DNA of 64,000 bases from Paraclostridium hominis (GCF_014306135.1 NZ_JACRWD010000002.1:186001-250000); one strand, 5' to 3'. Counted from the stretch's first letter, positions 6,627 through 15,606 are shown. Numbers and translations are program-made. Notes: generated from the letters alone by a model not told the origin.

Positions 6627-7952
6627 TTAGAATTTTACAATTTTATCTTTAGTTACAACTCCGTAAACTAATTTACCTTCATCTACTTTTTCATCAGATA
6701 TTGTATATGCATTTAAAAATCTTTCTTTAGCTACTTCTATTTTATCTAATTTATTGTAGTGCATATAAGCTATAGTTTCTCCTTCTTCAACAAAGTCTGA
6801 AACTTTTTTAGTTAAAACTATACCAGCAGATAAATCTAGTTCATCTTCTTTAGTTTCTCTACCTGCTCCTAAAATCATAGCTGAAACTCCTACTTCTTCA
6901 GCTTCTATTTTCTTTATATATCCTTTTTTAGGTGATTTTATTTCCATTATCTCTTTTGCTTGAGGAAGTAGTGAATAATCATCTACTACTTTGCTATTTC
7001 CACCTTGATTATCTATAAATTCTCTTAATTTATCAAGTGCTTTTCCACTAGATATAGCTTCTTGTATTTTAACTTTACCTTCCTCAAAACTTTCAACCAC
7101 TTTAGCTAATAATAACATATATGCTCCTAAAGTTTCACATAGCATTACAAAATCTTTAGGTCCTCTTCCTTTTAAAGTCTCTATTGCTTCTATAACTTCT
7201 AAAGAATTACCTACTGCAAATCCTAAAGGCTCATCCATATCAGTTATAAGAGCTATAGTTTCTCTATTCATATTGTCTCCAATGTCAACCATTTCTTTTG
7301 CAAGTGCAAATGAGTCATCTATAGTTTTCATAAATGCTCCATCTCCAGTTTTAACATCTAAAACTATAGCATCTGCACCTGAAGCAAGTTTTTTGCACAT
7401 TATACTACTTGCAATTAATGATATATTATCAACTGTAGCTGTAACATCTCTTAATGCATACATTTTTTTATCTGCAACTGCTATTGATGCTGTTTGTCCA
7501 CATACTGCTATTTTATGTTTATTTACTGAATCTATAAATTTGCTTGGTTCCATTTCAATTGAAAAACCAGGTATAGACTCTAACTTATCTAATGTTCCTC
7601 CTGTATGACCAAGTCCTCTTCCTGACATTTTAGCTACTGGAGCATTACAAGCAGCTACTAAAGGTGCCAATGCTATAGTTGTTTTATCTCCTACTCCACC
7701 TGTACTATGCTTGTCCACTTTTATTCCATTTATAGCAGATAAATCTATAACTTCTCCAGAATTCATCATGGCTTCTGTTAAATAAGCAGTTTCTTCTTTG
7801 TTCATTTTATTTAAATATATAGCCATTAAAAGAGCTGATGCTTGATAATCAGGAATTTCTCCTTTAGAATATTTCTCTACAAAAAAATTAATTTCTTCTT
7901 TGCTTAAAACTTCATTATCTCTTTTTTTCTTTATAATGTCATAAATTCTCAT
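6627..7952 (-). CDS. deoA: Pyrimidine-nucleoside (thymidine) phosphorylase
   Basis: Phosphorolysis of uridine, deoxyuridine or thymidine to base and (deoxy)ribose-1-phosphate. The 441-residue protein has the family layout: helical N-terminus, phosphate-binding KHSTGGVGDK (81-90), signature SGRGLGHTGGTLDKLES (110-126) and a C-terminal lipoyl-like domain. Broad-specificity Pdp and thymidine phosphorylase cannot be separated by eye. It is last in an operon with deoB and punA: the phosphorylases make (deoxy)ribose-1-phosphate, which DeoB converts to the 5-phosphate. Confidence 0.94.
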   Translation of the reverse strand: MRIYDIIKKKRDNEVLSKEEINFFVEKYSKGEIPDYQASALLMAIYLNKMNKEETAYLTEAMMNSGEVIDLSAINGIKVDKHSTGGVGDKTTIALAPLVAACNAPVAKMSGRGLGHTGGTLDKLESIPGFSIEMEPSKFIDSVNKHKIAVCGQTASIAVADKKMYALRDVTATVDNISLIASSIMCKKLASGADAIVLDVKTGDGAFMKTIDDSFALAKEMVDIGDNMNRETIALITDMDEPLGFAVGNSLEVIEAIETLKGRGPKDFVMLCETLGAYMLLLAKVVESFEEGKVKIQEAISSGKALDKLREFIDNQGGNSKVVDDYSLLPQAKEIMEIKSPKKGYIKKIEAEEVGVSAMILGAGRETKEDELDLSAGIVLTKKVSDFVEEGETIAYMHYNKLDKIEVAKERFLNAYTISDEKVDEGKLVYGVVTKDKIVKF

Positions 7953-7992
7953 AGCTAATCTCCTTATTATTAGTTATATACTTTAACAATAT

Positions 7993-8814
7993 TTATAATT
8001 TATTTATTATTGATTTTACTAAACTTAAAAATTCTGATTTTACTTTTTGTGTTGTTTCTATAACTTCTTCATGATTTAAAGGCTGATTTAATATTCCTGC
8101 TGCCATATTTGTTATACAAGATATGCCTATAACATCTAAGTTTGAATGTCTAGCAACTATAACCTCTGGCACAGTTGACATACCTACTGCATCTGACCCT
8201 AAAATTCGAGCTAACTTTACTTCTGCTGGTGTTTCATATGTTGGTCCACTAAAGAAAGTATATACCCCTTCTTTTACATCTATTCCTAAATCTTTAGCAC
8301 ATTCTTTAGCCAATTTTATATACTTTGGAGTATATGCTGTTGACATATCAGGAAATCTTACGCCTAATCTACTATCATTAGGTCCTATTAATGGATGATG
8401 TCCACTAAAGTTTATATGATCTTTTATTATCATTAAATCTCCTGGATTGAAATCTTTGTTAGCTCCTCCAGCTGCATTAGTAACTATAACTGTTTTTACA
8501 CCTAATTCTTTCATAACTCTAACTGGAAATGTTACTGATTCCATTGAGTATCCTTCATAAAAATGAAAACGCCCTTGCATAGCAATTACACTCTTTCCTT
8601 GTAATTGACCTATAACTAATTGACCATTATGTCCTTCTACTGTTGAAACTGGAAAATTAGGTATCTCATCATATTTTATTTTTACTGGATTTTCAATTTC
8701 ATCACCTAAAACTCCTAAACCTGAACCTAATATAAGTCCTATTTCTGGAGATTTGTTTATCTTAGATTGTATATAGTTTTTACTCTCTTGTATTTTATTA
8801 TATAAACTGTTCAT
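7993..8814 (-). CDS. punA: Purine-nucleoside phosphorylase (PNP-I type)
   Basis: Phosphorolysis of (deoxy)guanosine and inosine. The 273-residue protein belongs to the trimeric PNP class: LGSGLGVLGDEIE (29-41) binds phosphate, and FHFYEGY, VTNAAGG and the GMSTVPEVIVARH substrate-site segment are present. B. subtilis has the same xerD-deoB(drm)-punA(pupG) order. The SD AAGGGGATT precedes the ATG. Gaps to deoA (40 bases) and deoB (21 bases) fit one operon. Confidence 0.94.
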   Translation of the reverse strand: MNSLYNKIQESKNYIQSKINKSPEIGLILGSGLGVLGDEIENPVKIKYDEIPNFPVSTVEGHNGQLVIGQLQGKSVIAMQGRFHFYEGYSMESVTFPVRVMKELGVKTVIVTNAAGGANKDFNPGDLMIIKDHINFSGHHPLIGPNDSRLGVRFPDMSTAYTPKYIKLAKECAKDLGIDVKEGVYTFFSGPTYETPAEVKLARILGSDAVGMSTVPEVIVARHSNLDVIGISCITNMAAGILNQPLNHEEVIETTQKVKSEFLSLVKSIINKL

Positions 8815-8835
8815 GCTAATCCCCTTTATACTAAT

Positions 8836-10005
8836 TTATTTAATAATTTCATTTTTAAAACTCTTACCATTTTTAGGACTATCCACATTTAATATATCTG
8901 CTACAGTTGCACCTATATCTGCAAAACTATTTCTAGTTCCTAAGTTGTATCCGTTAACTACATTTTTACCATAAATTAGTATAGGTATATATTCTCTTGT
9001 ATGGTCTGTACCTTTGTATGTTGGGTCATTACCATGGTCTGAGTTTATAATTAATATATCATCATCTTTCATATTTTCTAAAATCTCAGGTATTCTAGCA
9101 TCAAATTCTTCTAATGCATTTTTATAACCCTCTACATCTCTTCTGTGTCCATATTTAGAATCAAAGTCTACTAAGTTAGTAAATATTAATCCTTTATTAT
9201 CTTTTTTCATATAATTTATAGTTTGGTCTACTCCATCCATGTTATCCTTGGTATGTATAGCCTCAGTGATTCCTTGTTTATTGAATATATCTTCTATTTT
9301 TCCAACTCCTATAACATCTAAGTTGGCATTTTTTATATTATCTAATACAGTATCTTCAAATGGACTTAAAGAATAATCTCTTCTATTTGCAGTTCTTTCA
9401 AATGATCCTGGAGTTCCTATAAATGGTCTAGCTATTATTCTAGCCACTGCATTTTCGCCCATCATTATTTCTCTAGCAATTTCACACATTCTATATAATT
9501 CATCTAAAGGTATTATATCTTCATGTGCTGCGATTTGGAATACACTATCTGCAGAAGTATAAACTATAACTTCTCCAGTTTTCATTTGTTGTTCACCTAA
9601 CTCATCTAATATAGCTGTTCCAGATGCAGGTTTATTACCTATTACTTTTCTATTTGTTTTTCTTTCAAATTCTTCTATGATTTCTTTTGGGAATCCATTT
9701 TCATAAGTTTTAAAAGGTGTTTCTACTAAAACTCCAGTCATTTCCCAATGTCCTGTTGTTGTATCTTTACCTTTAGACACTTCTTTAGCTCGTCCAAATG
9801 AACCTTTAGGGTTATTTATACTTTCTAGACTTTCAACACCTTCTATATTGCTTAATCCTAAGTTTATCATATTAGGTATTTTTATATCCTTATATGTTTT
9901 AACTATATTTCCTAAAGTATTTACATTTACATCTCCAAATTTTTCAGAATCAGGAAGAGCTCCTATTCCAACACTATCAATTACCATCCATATAACTCTG
10001 CTCAT
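8836..10005 (-). CDS. deoB: Phosphopentomutase
   Basis: Interconverts ribose- or deoxyribose-1-phosphate and the 5-phosphate, feeding products of DeoA and PunA into central metabolism. The 389-residue protein is an alkaline-phosphatase-superfamily metalloenzyme with metal ligands in MVIDSVGIGALPDS (Asp10), the phosphorylated-Thr region KDTTTGHWEM (80-89), FDSKYGHRRD and INSDHGNDPTYKGTDHTRE. It matches the family in length and architecture and lies directly downstream of the xerD-like gene. Confidence 0.96.
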   Translation of the reverse strand: MSRVIWMVIDSVGIGALPDSEKFGDVNVNTLGNIVKTYKDIKIPNMINLGLSNIEGVESLESINNPKGSFGRAKEVSKGKDTTTGHWEMTGVLVETPFKTYENGFPKEIIEEFERKTNRKVIGNKPASGTAILDELGEQQMKTGEVIVYTSADSVFQIAAHEDIIPLDELYRMCEIAREIMMGENAVARIIARPFIGTPGSFERTANRRDYSLSPFEDTVLDNIKNANLDVIGVGKIEDIFNKQGITEAIHTKDNMDGVDQTINYMKKDNKGLIFTNLVDFDSKYGHRRDVEGYKNALEEFDARIPEILENMKDDDILIINSDHGNDPTYKGTDHTREYIPILIYGKNVVNGYNLGTRNSFADIGATVADILNVDSPKNGKSFKNEIIK

Positions 10006-10026
10006 AAAATTGCCTCCTATAATGTA

Positions 10027-10908
10027 TTATTTTCTAGGATGTTTTTCTTTTAATTCCTGTCTTACATTTTTATCTATACAATTTAAATAATATTGCAAAC
10101 TAGACAAATTAGAATTACCTAATATTTTACTAACTACAGCTATATTTGCACCTTCATTAATCAAATGTATAGCAAATGAATTTCTTAATATAGTTGGATT
10201 TATGCTTTTATTTATATTAGCTCTTTTTGCATGTTTTTTTATAAGTTTCCAAAGACCTTGTCTTGTAAATCTTGTTCCATTAGAGCTTATGAATAAAGCC
10301 TTTTCCTCATAGTTAAATTTTAAAATTTCATTTCTTGATTTATTTAAATATTTATTAAGATATTTGCTTGTAATTTGTGATAAAGGTATCACCCTTGGGT
10401 TTTTGCCTGATTTACAGCAAATATAGTCAAATTCTATATTTACATCATCTAAGTCTAATTCTATTAGCTCAGTTACCTTCATACCTGTTCCATATAATAC
10501 TTCAAATATAGCTTTATCTCTTATATCTTTTATATTATCTAAATTTTGAAAATTAAGTAATGCTTCAATTTCATCTTTTGTTAAAATATTTATTTCCTTT
10601 TTTTCTATTTTTGGTTTTTTTATGTTTTTAGATACATTGATTTTAATATACCTATTTAAAAATAAATATTCATAAAATGATTTTATAGATGATATACTTC
10701 TAGATACAGTAGATGTAGATAAATCTAATTTTTCTAATTCTATTATATAGCTTATTATATCATTTTCTGTCGAATCAAATAAGTCAATATTTTTATTTTT
10801 TATATATGTTAAGTACTTTTTTATATCTATAAAATAAGAGTTAATAGTATTATCACTCAAATTTCTTATAGATTTTATATATTCTATATATTCGTTTAAT
10901 AGTTGCAT
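10027..10908 (-). CDS. xerD: XerD-like tyrosine recombinase with altered catalytic residues
   Basis: A 293-residue protein with an N-terminal SAM-like core-binding domain (about 3-85) and a C-terminal tyrosine-recombinase fold (about 108-285). Position (spoIIM-xerD-deoB) and length match B. subtilis XerD, which resolves chromosome dimers. The active site is unusual. The first catalytic Arg (GLRVSEL in XerD) is Lys144 in GMKVTEL, the His of HxLR is Thr239 (NPTILR), and the later His of GHS is Asn265 (GNS). Arg242 and the nucleophile Tyr274 remain, and a Lys is present in the beta-hairpin. Activity may be weak, lost or altered. No frameshift is seen and codon use is like that of the neighbours, so this is a conserved but divergent gene rather than an obvious pseudogene. 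Confidence 0.8.
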   Translation of the reverse strand: MQLLNEYIEYIKSIRNLSDNTINSYFIDIKKYLTYIKNKNIDLFDSTENDIISYIIELEKLDLSTSTVSRSISSIKSFYEYLFLNRYIKINVSKNIKKPKIEKKEINILTKDEIEALLNFQNLDNIKDIRDKAIFEVLYGTGMKVTELIELDLDDVNIEFDYICCKSGKNPRVIPLSQITSKYLNKYLNKSRNEILKFNYEEKALFISSNGTRFTRQGLWKLIKKHAKRANINKSINPTILRNSFAIHLINEGANIAVVSKILGNSNLSSLQYYLNCIDKNVRQELKEKHPRK

Positions 10909-10925
10909 TTTTTAATCCTTTACTT

Positions 10926-11525
10926 TTAAAATATTTGTAAAGTTACTATAGACAAAGCATTTAAAATAGTTTGTACAAATATTGTTCCCATTATTATCAA
11001 AGTTGAATTTATTAAATATCTTTTCATTAAGTATACACAATTTGATTTGTTTTTCTTTTTAATTTCATATATTGCTTCAAATAAATATTTAAAAGATATC
11101 AATGCTAAAATCAACATTCCCGGTAATACTACAACAAATTTAATAAGTGTTATTAGTACTATTTTAAATGAACTTAATTTCATGGCTATTATAAAACTAT
11201 TTATAGTATATCCTATAGATAGCCCTTTTATTGCAAAAACTATAATAGCAATTGGAGATAGTATAACAGTCATTGTTCCTATTGCCATAATTAATAAAAA
11301 ACTTAAATCCATTTTAAGGTTTGATATTAATATTTCTTTTAAATTCACATCTGAATTATAGTAATTTGCAGTATATGATACTTTCTCACTTATGACATCA
11401 CTATACTGAGGAAAAAATTTATTTAATAGTGATCCTATAATTACAAATACCATAAATAAACTAGATATAAATATTATCTCCTTATTAATTTTGTCTAACA
11501 TATTTCTTTTGTTTAATCTTCTCAA
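10926..11525 (-). CDS. spoIIM: Stage II sporulation protein M
   Basis: A 199-residue membrane protein with about five hydrophobic segments. SpoIIM is the membrane scaffold of the SpoIID-SpoIIM-SpoIIP peptidoglycan-remodelling complex that drives engulfment. Family features include the long soluble loop after the first segment, the glycine-containing AIKGLSIGYTI and the central LPGMLILALISF. The best start is a TTG at 11525, with SD GAGGGGG nine bases upstream; the internal ATG at codon 9 has no SD. The SD is the right arm of an inverted repeat whose left arm lies in a SigE-like promoter (see 11533-11586). Position beside nudF and xerD is as in B. subtilis. Confidence 0.88.
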   Translation of the reverse strand: MRRLNKRNMLDKINKEIIFISSLFMVFVIIGSLLNKFFPQYSDVISEKVSYTANYYNSDVNLKEILISNLKMDLSFLLIMAIGTMTVILSPIAIIVFAIKGLSIGYTINSFIIAMKLSSFKIVLITLIKFVVVLPGMLILALISFKYLFEAIYEIKKKNKSNCVYLMKRYLINSTLIIMGTIFVQTILNALSIVTLQIF

Positions 11526-11532
11526 AAATTAC

Positions 11533-11582
11533 AACCCCCTCTTTTGTACTTACATAATTTTTATGCAAGATAAGAGGAGGTT
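11533..11582 (-). promoter_or_regulatory. Inverted repeat enclosing spoIIM promoter and ribosome site
   Basis: Left arm AACCTCCTCTT (minus strand, 11582-11572) pairs with AAGAGGGGGTT (11543-11533), 11 continuous pairs including one U-G. The right arm contains the spoIIM SD. The loop of about 28 bases holds the -10 of a SigE-like promoter. The layout repeats that at sigK. Confidence 0.6.
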
Positions 11583-11586
11583 ATTC
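11558..11586 (-). promoter_or_regulatory. Candidate SigE-type promoter of spoIIM
   Basis: Minus-strand -35 GAATAAC (11580-11586), 14-base spacer, -10 CATAAAAA (11558-11565). It matches 5 of 7 and 6 of 8 consensus positions, with the ATA and CATA cores intact. It starts just after the nudF stop. Confidence 0.4.
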
Positions 11587-11590
11587 CAAT

Positions 11591-12121
11591 TTATAAAAGT
11601 TCTTTTGTAAGTAAAAGCCCTATAGATGTCTTAGCATCTTCTATATCATTTTTATTAATCATTTCATAAACTTCTTCTAAATCTACTTCTTGAACATCTA
11701 AAAATTCATCGTCTTCTAAGCTAGCTTCTCCTGCTTCTAAATCTGTAGCTAAATAAATATATATTTTTTGATTTGAAAAGCCAGCCGAAGTATAAAACTT
11801 ATGTATTAGCTTTATATTATTAGCAGTATATCCTGTTTCTTCTTTCAATTCTCTTATTGCACAATCTCTTGGATTTTCACCTTGTTCTAATTTTCCTGCA
11901 GGTATTTCCCATATTGCTTTTTCTATAGCTTTTCTATATTGTTTAACTAATACAACTTTATTTTCATTAGTTATAGCCACTATACCTACCGCTCCTGGAT
12001 GTTCAATTATTTCTCTTTTTTGATATCCTTTTCTAGGAACTTCTACTGTATCCACTTTTAAACTTATAACTTTTCCAGTATATATCCTATCACTACTTAC
12101 TGTCTGTTCCTCTATTATCAT
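11591..12121 (-). CDS. nudF: ADP-ribose pyrophosphatase (Nudix)
   Basis: Hydrolyses ADP-ribose, probably to AMP and ribose-5-phosphate. The 176-residue protein has a complete Nudix box at 76-98 (G-x5-E-x7-REL-x-EETGY), preceded by the ADPRase-type strands VAITNENKVVLVKQYR and AIWEIPAGKLE. The ATG lies inside the 3' end of the DUF3866 gene (28-base overlap), with SD GGAGG six bases away, so coupling is likely. B. subtilis nudF also neighbours spoIIM. Confidence 0.9.
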   Translation of the reverse strand: MIIEEQTVSSDRIYTGKVISLKVDTVEVPRKGYQKREIIEHPGAVGIVAITNENKVVLVKQYRKAIEKAIWEIPAGKLEQGENPRDCAIRELKEETGYTANNIKLIHKFYTSAGFSNQKIYIYLATDLEAGEASLEDDEFLDVQEVDLEEVYEMINKNDIEDAKTSIGLLLTKELL

Positions 12122-13190
12122 AACAAACCTCCATTAAGTAATATGCTGCATTGCTTGCTGCATCAAAAAATTCACTATCTTGTTCATAATTTCTGCCCAT
12201 GCTTTTAACTTTTAATCCATAGTAACTTAAGTCATCAAAAGTATTACCTGGTTTGATATATACTATATTATGTTTTTCCTGTAAATTATTTTTTTCTATC
12301 TGTTTATTTACATATTCAAGTTTATCTTTATCTTCAATACCTATTGGTATATTAACATTTACATTTACAATTTCACTTAATACAGTAATACTATGGTGAC
12401 TAATTCCTACATGTCTATCCCTTTTATCAGCAAAGCTAATTCTAGGTATAGCAATTGGATTTCCACCTAATTTTTTAACTGCATCTAATATAGGTCCTTG
12501 TTCTATTCCTGTAAATCCATATTTAGTTCCTGTACCTGCTATTCCAGGTCCCATACTTACAAATACAGCATCAGCATTTAAAACTTCTTTAGCTGTTATT
12601 AAAGCTGAGTAAATATTTATGCACTCATAATCTCCACCAAATGCATTGCCTATTGTTATAGTATCGTCTATTAATTTCTTATTTTTTAAGTTTTCTACAT
12701 TTTTACTTAAGTATATAGGTAAAGAAGCTCCATCTGTCATTATATAGACAAGCTTTTTATTTGGATTATGTCTTTTATATGAAGCTGCAAATGGAGTCAG
12801 CATACTATGTAGTGTTCCTACTACTACAGGAAGGTTCTCTAAGCTTTTAAATTCATTTATTTTATCATGTAATTTACTATCTTGTTCTTCAACTGAATCT
12901 ACTTTTACTTGCATAGGTGTATATCTTAACTTCATTATATGTCCACCAGGAGTCATATTAGACTCTAGTTTATTTAAGTTTAATATAACAAAGTGATATC
13001 CACCTGTTCCAAGACTTAATTCAACTGCAGTAGTATTTAATACTACTTCATTTCCTATATCTACACTTCCTGTCATTTTTGGATAATTGTATGCTTTTGC
13101 TATATCTCCATTAACATTTACAGTTATTTCTTCTAAATTTTCTGATTTACTTATTATAGATTCTACCAACCCAATCTTTTTACTTATCAT
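12093..13190 (-). CDS. DUF3866 family protein, unknown function
   Basis: A 365-residue soluble protein of the DUF3866 family found in clostridia and actinobacteria. It has many glycine-rich motifs (GTGGYHFVILNL, TPGGHIMKLRYTPMQ, FVSMGPGIAGTGTKYGFTGIEQG, HVGISHHSITVL). These suggest a Rossmann-like or ligand-binding fold, but no function is established that I know of. It lies within the steA-to-nudF gene run, which suggests a shared process. The SD AAGGTAATC precedes the ATG. Confidence 0.75.
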   Translation of the reverse strand: MISKKIGLVESIISKSENLEEITVNVNGDIAKAYNYPKMTGSVDIGNEVVLNTTAVELSLGTGGYHFVILNLNKLESNMTPGGHIMKLRYTPMQVKVDSVEEQDSKLHDKINEFKSLENLPVVVGTLHSMLTPFAASYKRHNPNKKLVYIMTDGASLPIYLSKNVENLKNKKLIDDTITIGNAFGGDYECINIYSALITAKEVLNADAVFVSMGPGIAGTGTKYGFTGIEQGPILDAVKKLGGNPIAIPRISFADKRDRHVGISHHSITVLSEIVNVNVNIPIGIEDKDKLEYVNKQIEKNNLQEKHNIVYIKPGNTFDDLSYYGLKVKSMGRNYEQDSEFFDAASNAAYYLMEVCYDNRGTDSK

Positions 13191-13194
13191 AAGA

Positions 13195-14034
13195 TTACCT
13201 TCCTAGTTTATCAATAAAGTTTAAAACTTTATTATTTTCTATTATTTTAGTTAAAGAATATTTTTCAGTTAGTATATGTATAAATATTAAAAATACTAAC
13301 CATGATATTCTTATAGGCATATCATATCCCATTGATATAAGTATACCTATAGATATTCCTAAAACATTTGATCCAGTATCACCCATCATAGCTCTAGCTT
13401 TTAAATCATCTATAAAGTATACACATACACTTGGTAATAATATAAGTAGTAATGCTTTAGGATATCCTACCAATGTTAAAAATAAAGTTATAGATATAAC
13501 TAAATATACCTTTATAGCTCTTCCTGGTCTTAAATCTAATAAATTCATTAAATTTGTAGATAAGGCTATTATTAATGTATTTATAACTATATCAGTTAAA
13601 TTTTTAGATATCGCTACAGATATAATAAGTCCTACAAATCCTCCAAATAATGCCTTAAATCCACCAGTTGTCAGATTTCCTTTTAATAAACTTTTAAAAT
13701 GACCTTTTAATCCACTTACATCCCTATTTCCAACAATATCATCTAATATACCTGCTAAGCACATTGCCATTAATCCAAACATATACATAAATATATAAGC
13801 TATATTTTCATAACTTTTAGTAAAATATGCTAATATAATTCCATTTATAACTATTGTAGGTAAAAATACTAACCCCATACTTACTGGTATCATATCTTTT
13901 TTGTAATTAGGTCTTATTACATCACTTGAAATTAACATATTTTTAAAAAATGGTATAACGATATATGTTACTAATATACCTGCTAGTAGCATTATTATAT
14001 ATAATATAGATGTATTCAATAACACTACCTCCAT
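13195..14034 (-). CDS. MraY/WecA-like membrane phosphosugar transferase, divergent
   Basis: A 279-residue protein with about nine or ten membrane helices, related to the polyprenyl-phosphate phospho-GlcNAc/MurNAc transferase family. Conserved motifs from the ATG at 14034: ILDDIVGN (Asp98-Asp99), NLMNLLDLRPGRAIK (161-175) and MMGDTGSNVLG (216-226). The middle motif is normally N-x2-N-x2-DG-x-DGL; here the glycine-aspartate part is replaced by DLRPGRA. It may accept another substrate or have lost transfer activity. The upstream ATG overlaps its own GGAGG; a TTG at 14019, eight bases after that SD, is the more likely start. The adjacent GT2 gene suggests a lipid-linked saccharide step. Confidence 0.7.
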   Translation of the reverse strand: MEVVLLNTSILYIIMLLAGILVTYIVIPFFKNMLISSDVIRPNYKKDMIPVSMGLVFLPTIVINGIILAYFTKSYENIAYIFMYMFGLMAMCLAGILDDIVGNRDVSGLKGHFKSLLKGNLTTGGFKALFGGFVGLIISVAISKNLTDIVINTLIIALSTNLMNLLDLRPGRAIKVYLVISITLFLTLVGYPKALLLILLPSVCVYFIDDLKARAMMGDTGSNVLGISIGILISMGYDMPIRISWLVFLIFIHILTEKYSLTKIIENNKVLNFIDKLGR

Positions 14035-14717
14035 TCTTTCTTTTTCTTATTAACTATTTTTTTTATGTGATAAAATTGCTTACCTCTATGTATAAATCCT
14101 TTTAAGTCTCTTCCAGTTTCACTATGAGTCATATTAACTAGAACTTCTTTTATAGAATATCCATGTTTTAATATATCTATAGTCATGCCTACTTCAACAC
14201 CATATCCATAAGGTATTTCTTTAAATTTTTCTAAAACTTCTCTTTTAAATATTCTCTGACCTGATATTGTAGCATCTAATTCAACACCTGTCATTTCTAA
14301 AACGGATTCTTTAGCCAATCTTTTTACAAAGCCCATTCCTCCTTTTTTCTTAGCAGGTGGGAATTTAGCTATAGTTACATCCACTTCATTATTTATAACA
14401 GGTTTTATAAGTTTTATAGTTTCACTAGATGAACTACCTAAATCTCCATCTAAAAAACCTATTATATTTGCATTTTTCATGGCTATATCAAGTCCATAGT
14501 TTAATGCGTATCCTTTACCTCTATTTTTATCTAATTTAAAAACTTTTACTTTATCATTGTTTACTGATTTAGCCATCTTTTCTGTGTTATCACTAGATCC
14601 ATCATCTACAACTATTATTTCATTTATTTCGTCTATATTTACTATTCCTAAAAGTGTATCTTTTATTTTTTTCTCTTCATTGTATGCTGGTACTATTATA
14701 CTAACATAAGGATTCAT
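14025..14717 (-). CDS. Family 2 glycosyltransferase
   Basis: A 230-residue GT-A enzyme with no membrane helix. VSIIVPAYNEEKKI (5-18) binds the nucleotide, VVDDGSSDNT spans 36-45 and the metal-binding DxD is D90-G-D92 (GFLDGDLG). TISGQRIF and GYGVEVGMTIDIL in the acceptor half resemble dolichyl-phosphate-sugar-synthase-like or glucosyl-phosphoglycerate-type enzymes; the donor and acceptor cannot be read from sequence. It sits between an MraY-like and a SteB-like membrane protein, implying a cell-envelope or lipid-carrier glycan. Confidence 0.8.
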   Translation of the reverse strand: MNPYVSIIVPAYNEEKKIKDTLLGIVNIDEINEIIVVDDGSSDNTEKMAKSVNNDKVKVFKLDKNRGKGYALNYGLDIAMKNANIIGFLDGDLGSSSSETIKLIKPVINNEVDVTIAKFPPAKKKGGMGFVKRLAKESVLEMTGVELDATISGQRIFKREVLEKFKEIPYGYGVEVGMTIDILKHGYSIKEVLVNMTHSETGRDLKGFIHRGKQFYHIKKIVNKKKKEWR

Positions 14718-14736
14718 AATTAAATCTCCTTTATTT

Positions 14737-15606
14737 TTACTTAAATGGTATTATAGAATCTGCACTTTCTCCTCTACCAAAATTGCCTTGTTCCGTAGAG
14801 TCTTTAAGTGTATAAACTAAAGATAATTTTCCTAATCCTTCTTCTGAATTATTTATAGTAGGTATTTTTGATTTTTTATACATATCTATATATGAAAATC
14901 CTACATCACTTTTTTGAGTAGCTACTATGTACTTATCTTCTGATTTTAATTTACTTATTAAGTTTTTATCAATATCTTCAAACTTTTTAGAATCTTCATT
15001 GTTATTTCCTGAAGCTATGACTACTTGTGAATAATCTACATAATTATCAGCTATAGAATTAACTTTTATCATATCTAATTTTTCAAGTTGTTGTAGCTTC
15101 TCAATCGCATTTGATTCTTTTAAAGAGTCAATTAAATAATTTATTACATCTTTACTAGATTTTAATTCTAAATTTTGAGAACTAGAAAGTTCTTTTATTT
15201 TATCATTATTAGTTATACCATCTTTTAATATTATATTAAATGATACTTGTCCACTTGCATCTGTTATTGTATTAGCTACATCTTGAGTATAATCATAATT
15301 TTCTGTAGTTGAAATTATTCCTATATGTTTATCTTGAAGTTCATCTTTTATTAATTTGGCATAATTATCATTTACATATTCAACTAACTTATTATATTCA
15401 TTTTTATTTTTTGATAATTTCTTTTCTAAATCCTTGTTTGTTGTTTTTATTTCCTCAAATTTGTTATCTAAATCACCTATTATCGAGGCTTGTTGCTTGC
15501 TAAGTGCTTGGTCATAATTTAAGTTAAAACCTACTAACATTCCTATGCCTAATGCAATAAATATAGCACCTATCGTAACTATGTAATACTTCATATTTAT
15601 ATGCAT
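14737..15606 (-). CDS. SteB/MctB-like membrane-anchored protein (copper transporter family)
   Basis: A 289-residue protein with one N-terminal membrane anchor (about 5-23), a coiled coil (about 28-70) and an extracytoplasmic alpha/beta domain. It belongs to the family annotated as copper transporter (MctB of Mycobacterium), whose corynebacterial member SteB pairs with SteA. No Cys- or Met-rich metal motif is obvious, so I would not assume copper transport. The ATG at 15606 is chosen because GAGGAGG lies just before it; an upstream TTG would include that SD. SteA is encoded directly upstream, and both are probably envelope or division proteins. Confidence 0.7.
   Translation of the reverse strand: MHINMKYYIVTIGAIFIALGIGMLVGFNLNYDQALSKQQASIIGDLDNKFEEIKTTNKDLEKKLSKNKNEYNKLVEYVNDNYAKLIKDELQDKHIGIISTTENYDYTQDVANTITDASGQVSFNIILKDGITNNDKIKELSSSQNLELKSSKDVINYLIDSLKESNAIEKLQQLEKLDMIKVNSIADNYVDYSQVVIASGNNNEDSKKFEDIDKNLISKLKSEDKYIVATQKSDVGFSYIDMYKKSKIPTINNSEEGLGKLSLVYTLKDSTEQGNFGRGESADSIIPFK

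Noticed and set aside
14737..15606. Copper transporter function for the SteB/MctB-like gene
   Set aside because: A single membrane anchor and no Cys/Met metal-binding cluster are visible; the family name is historical.
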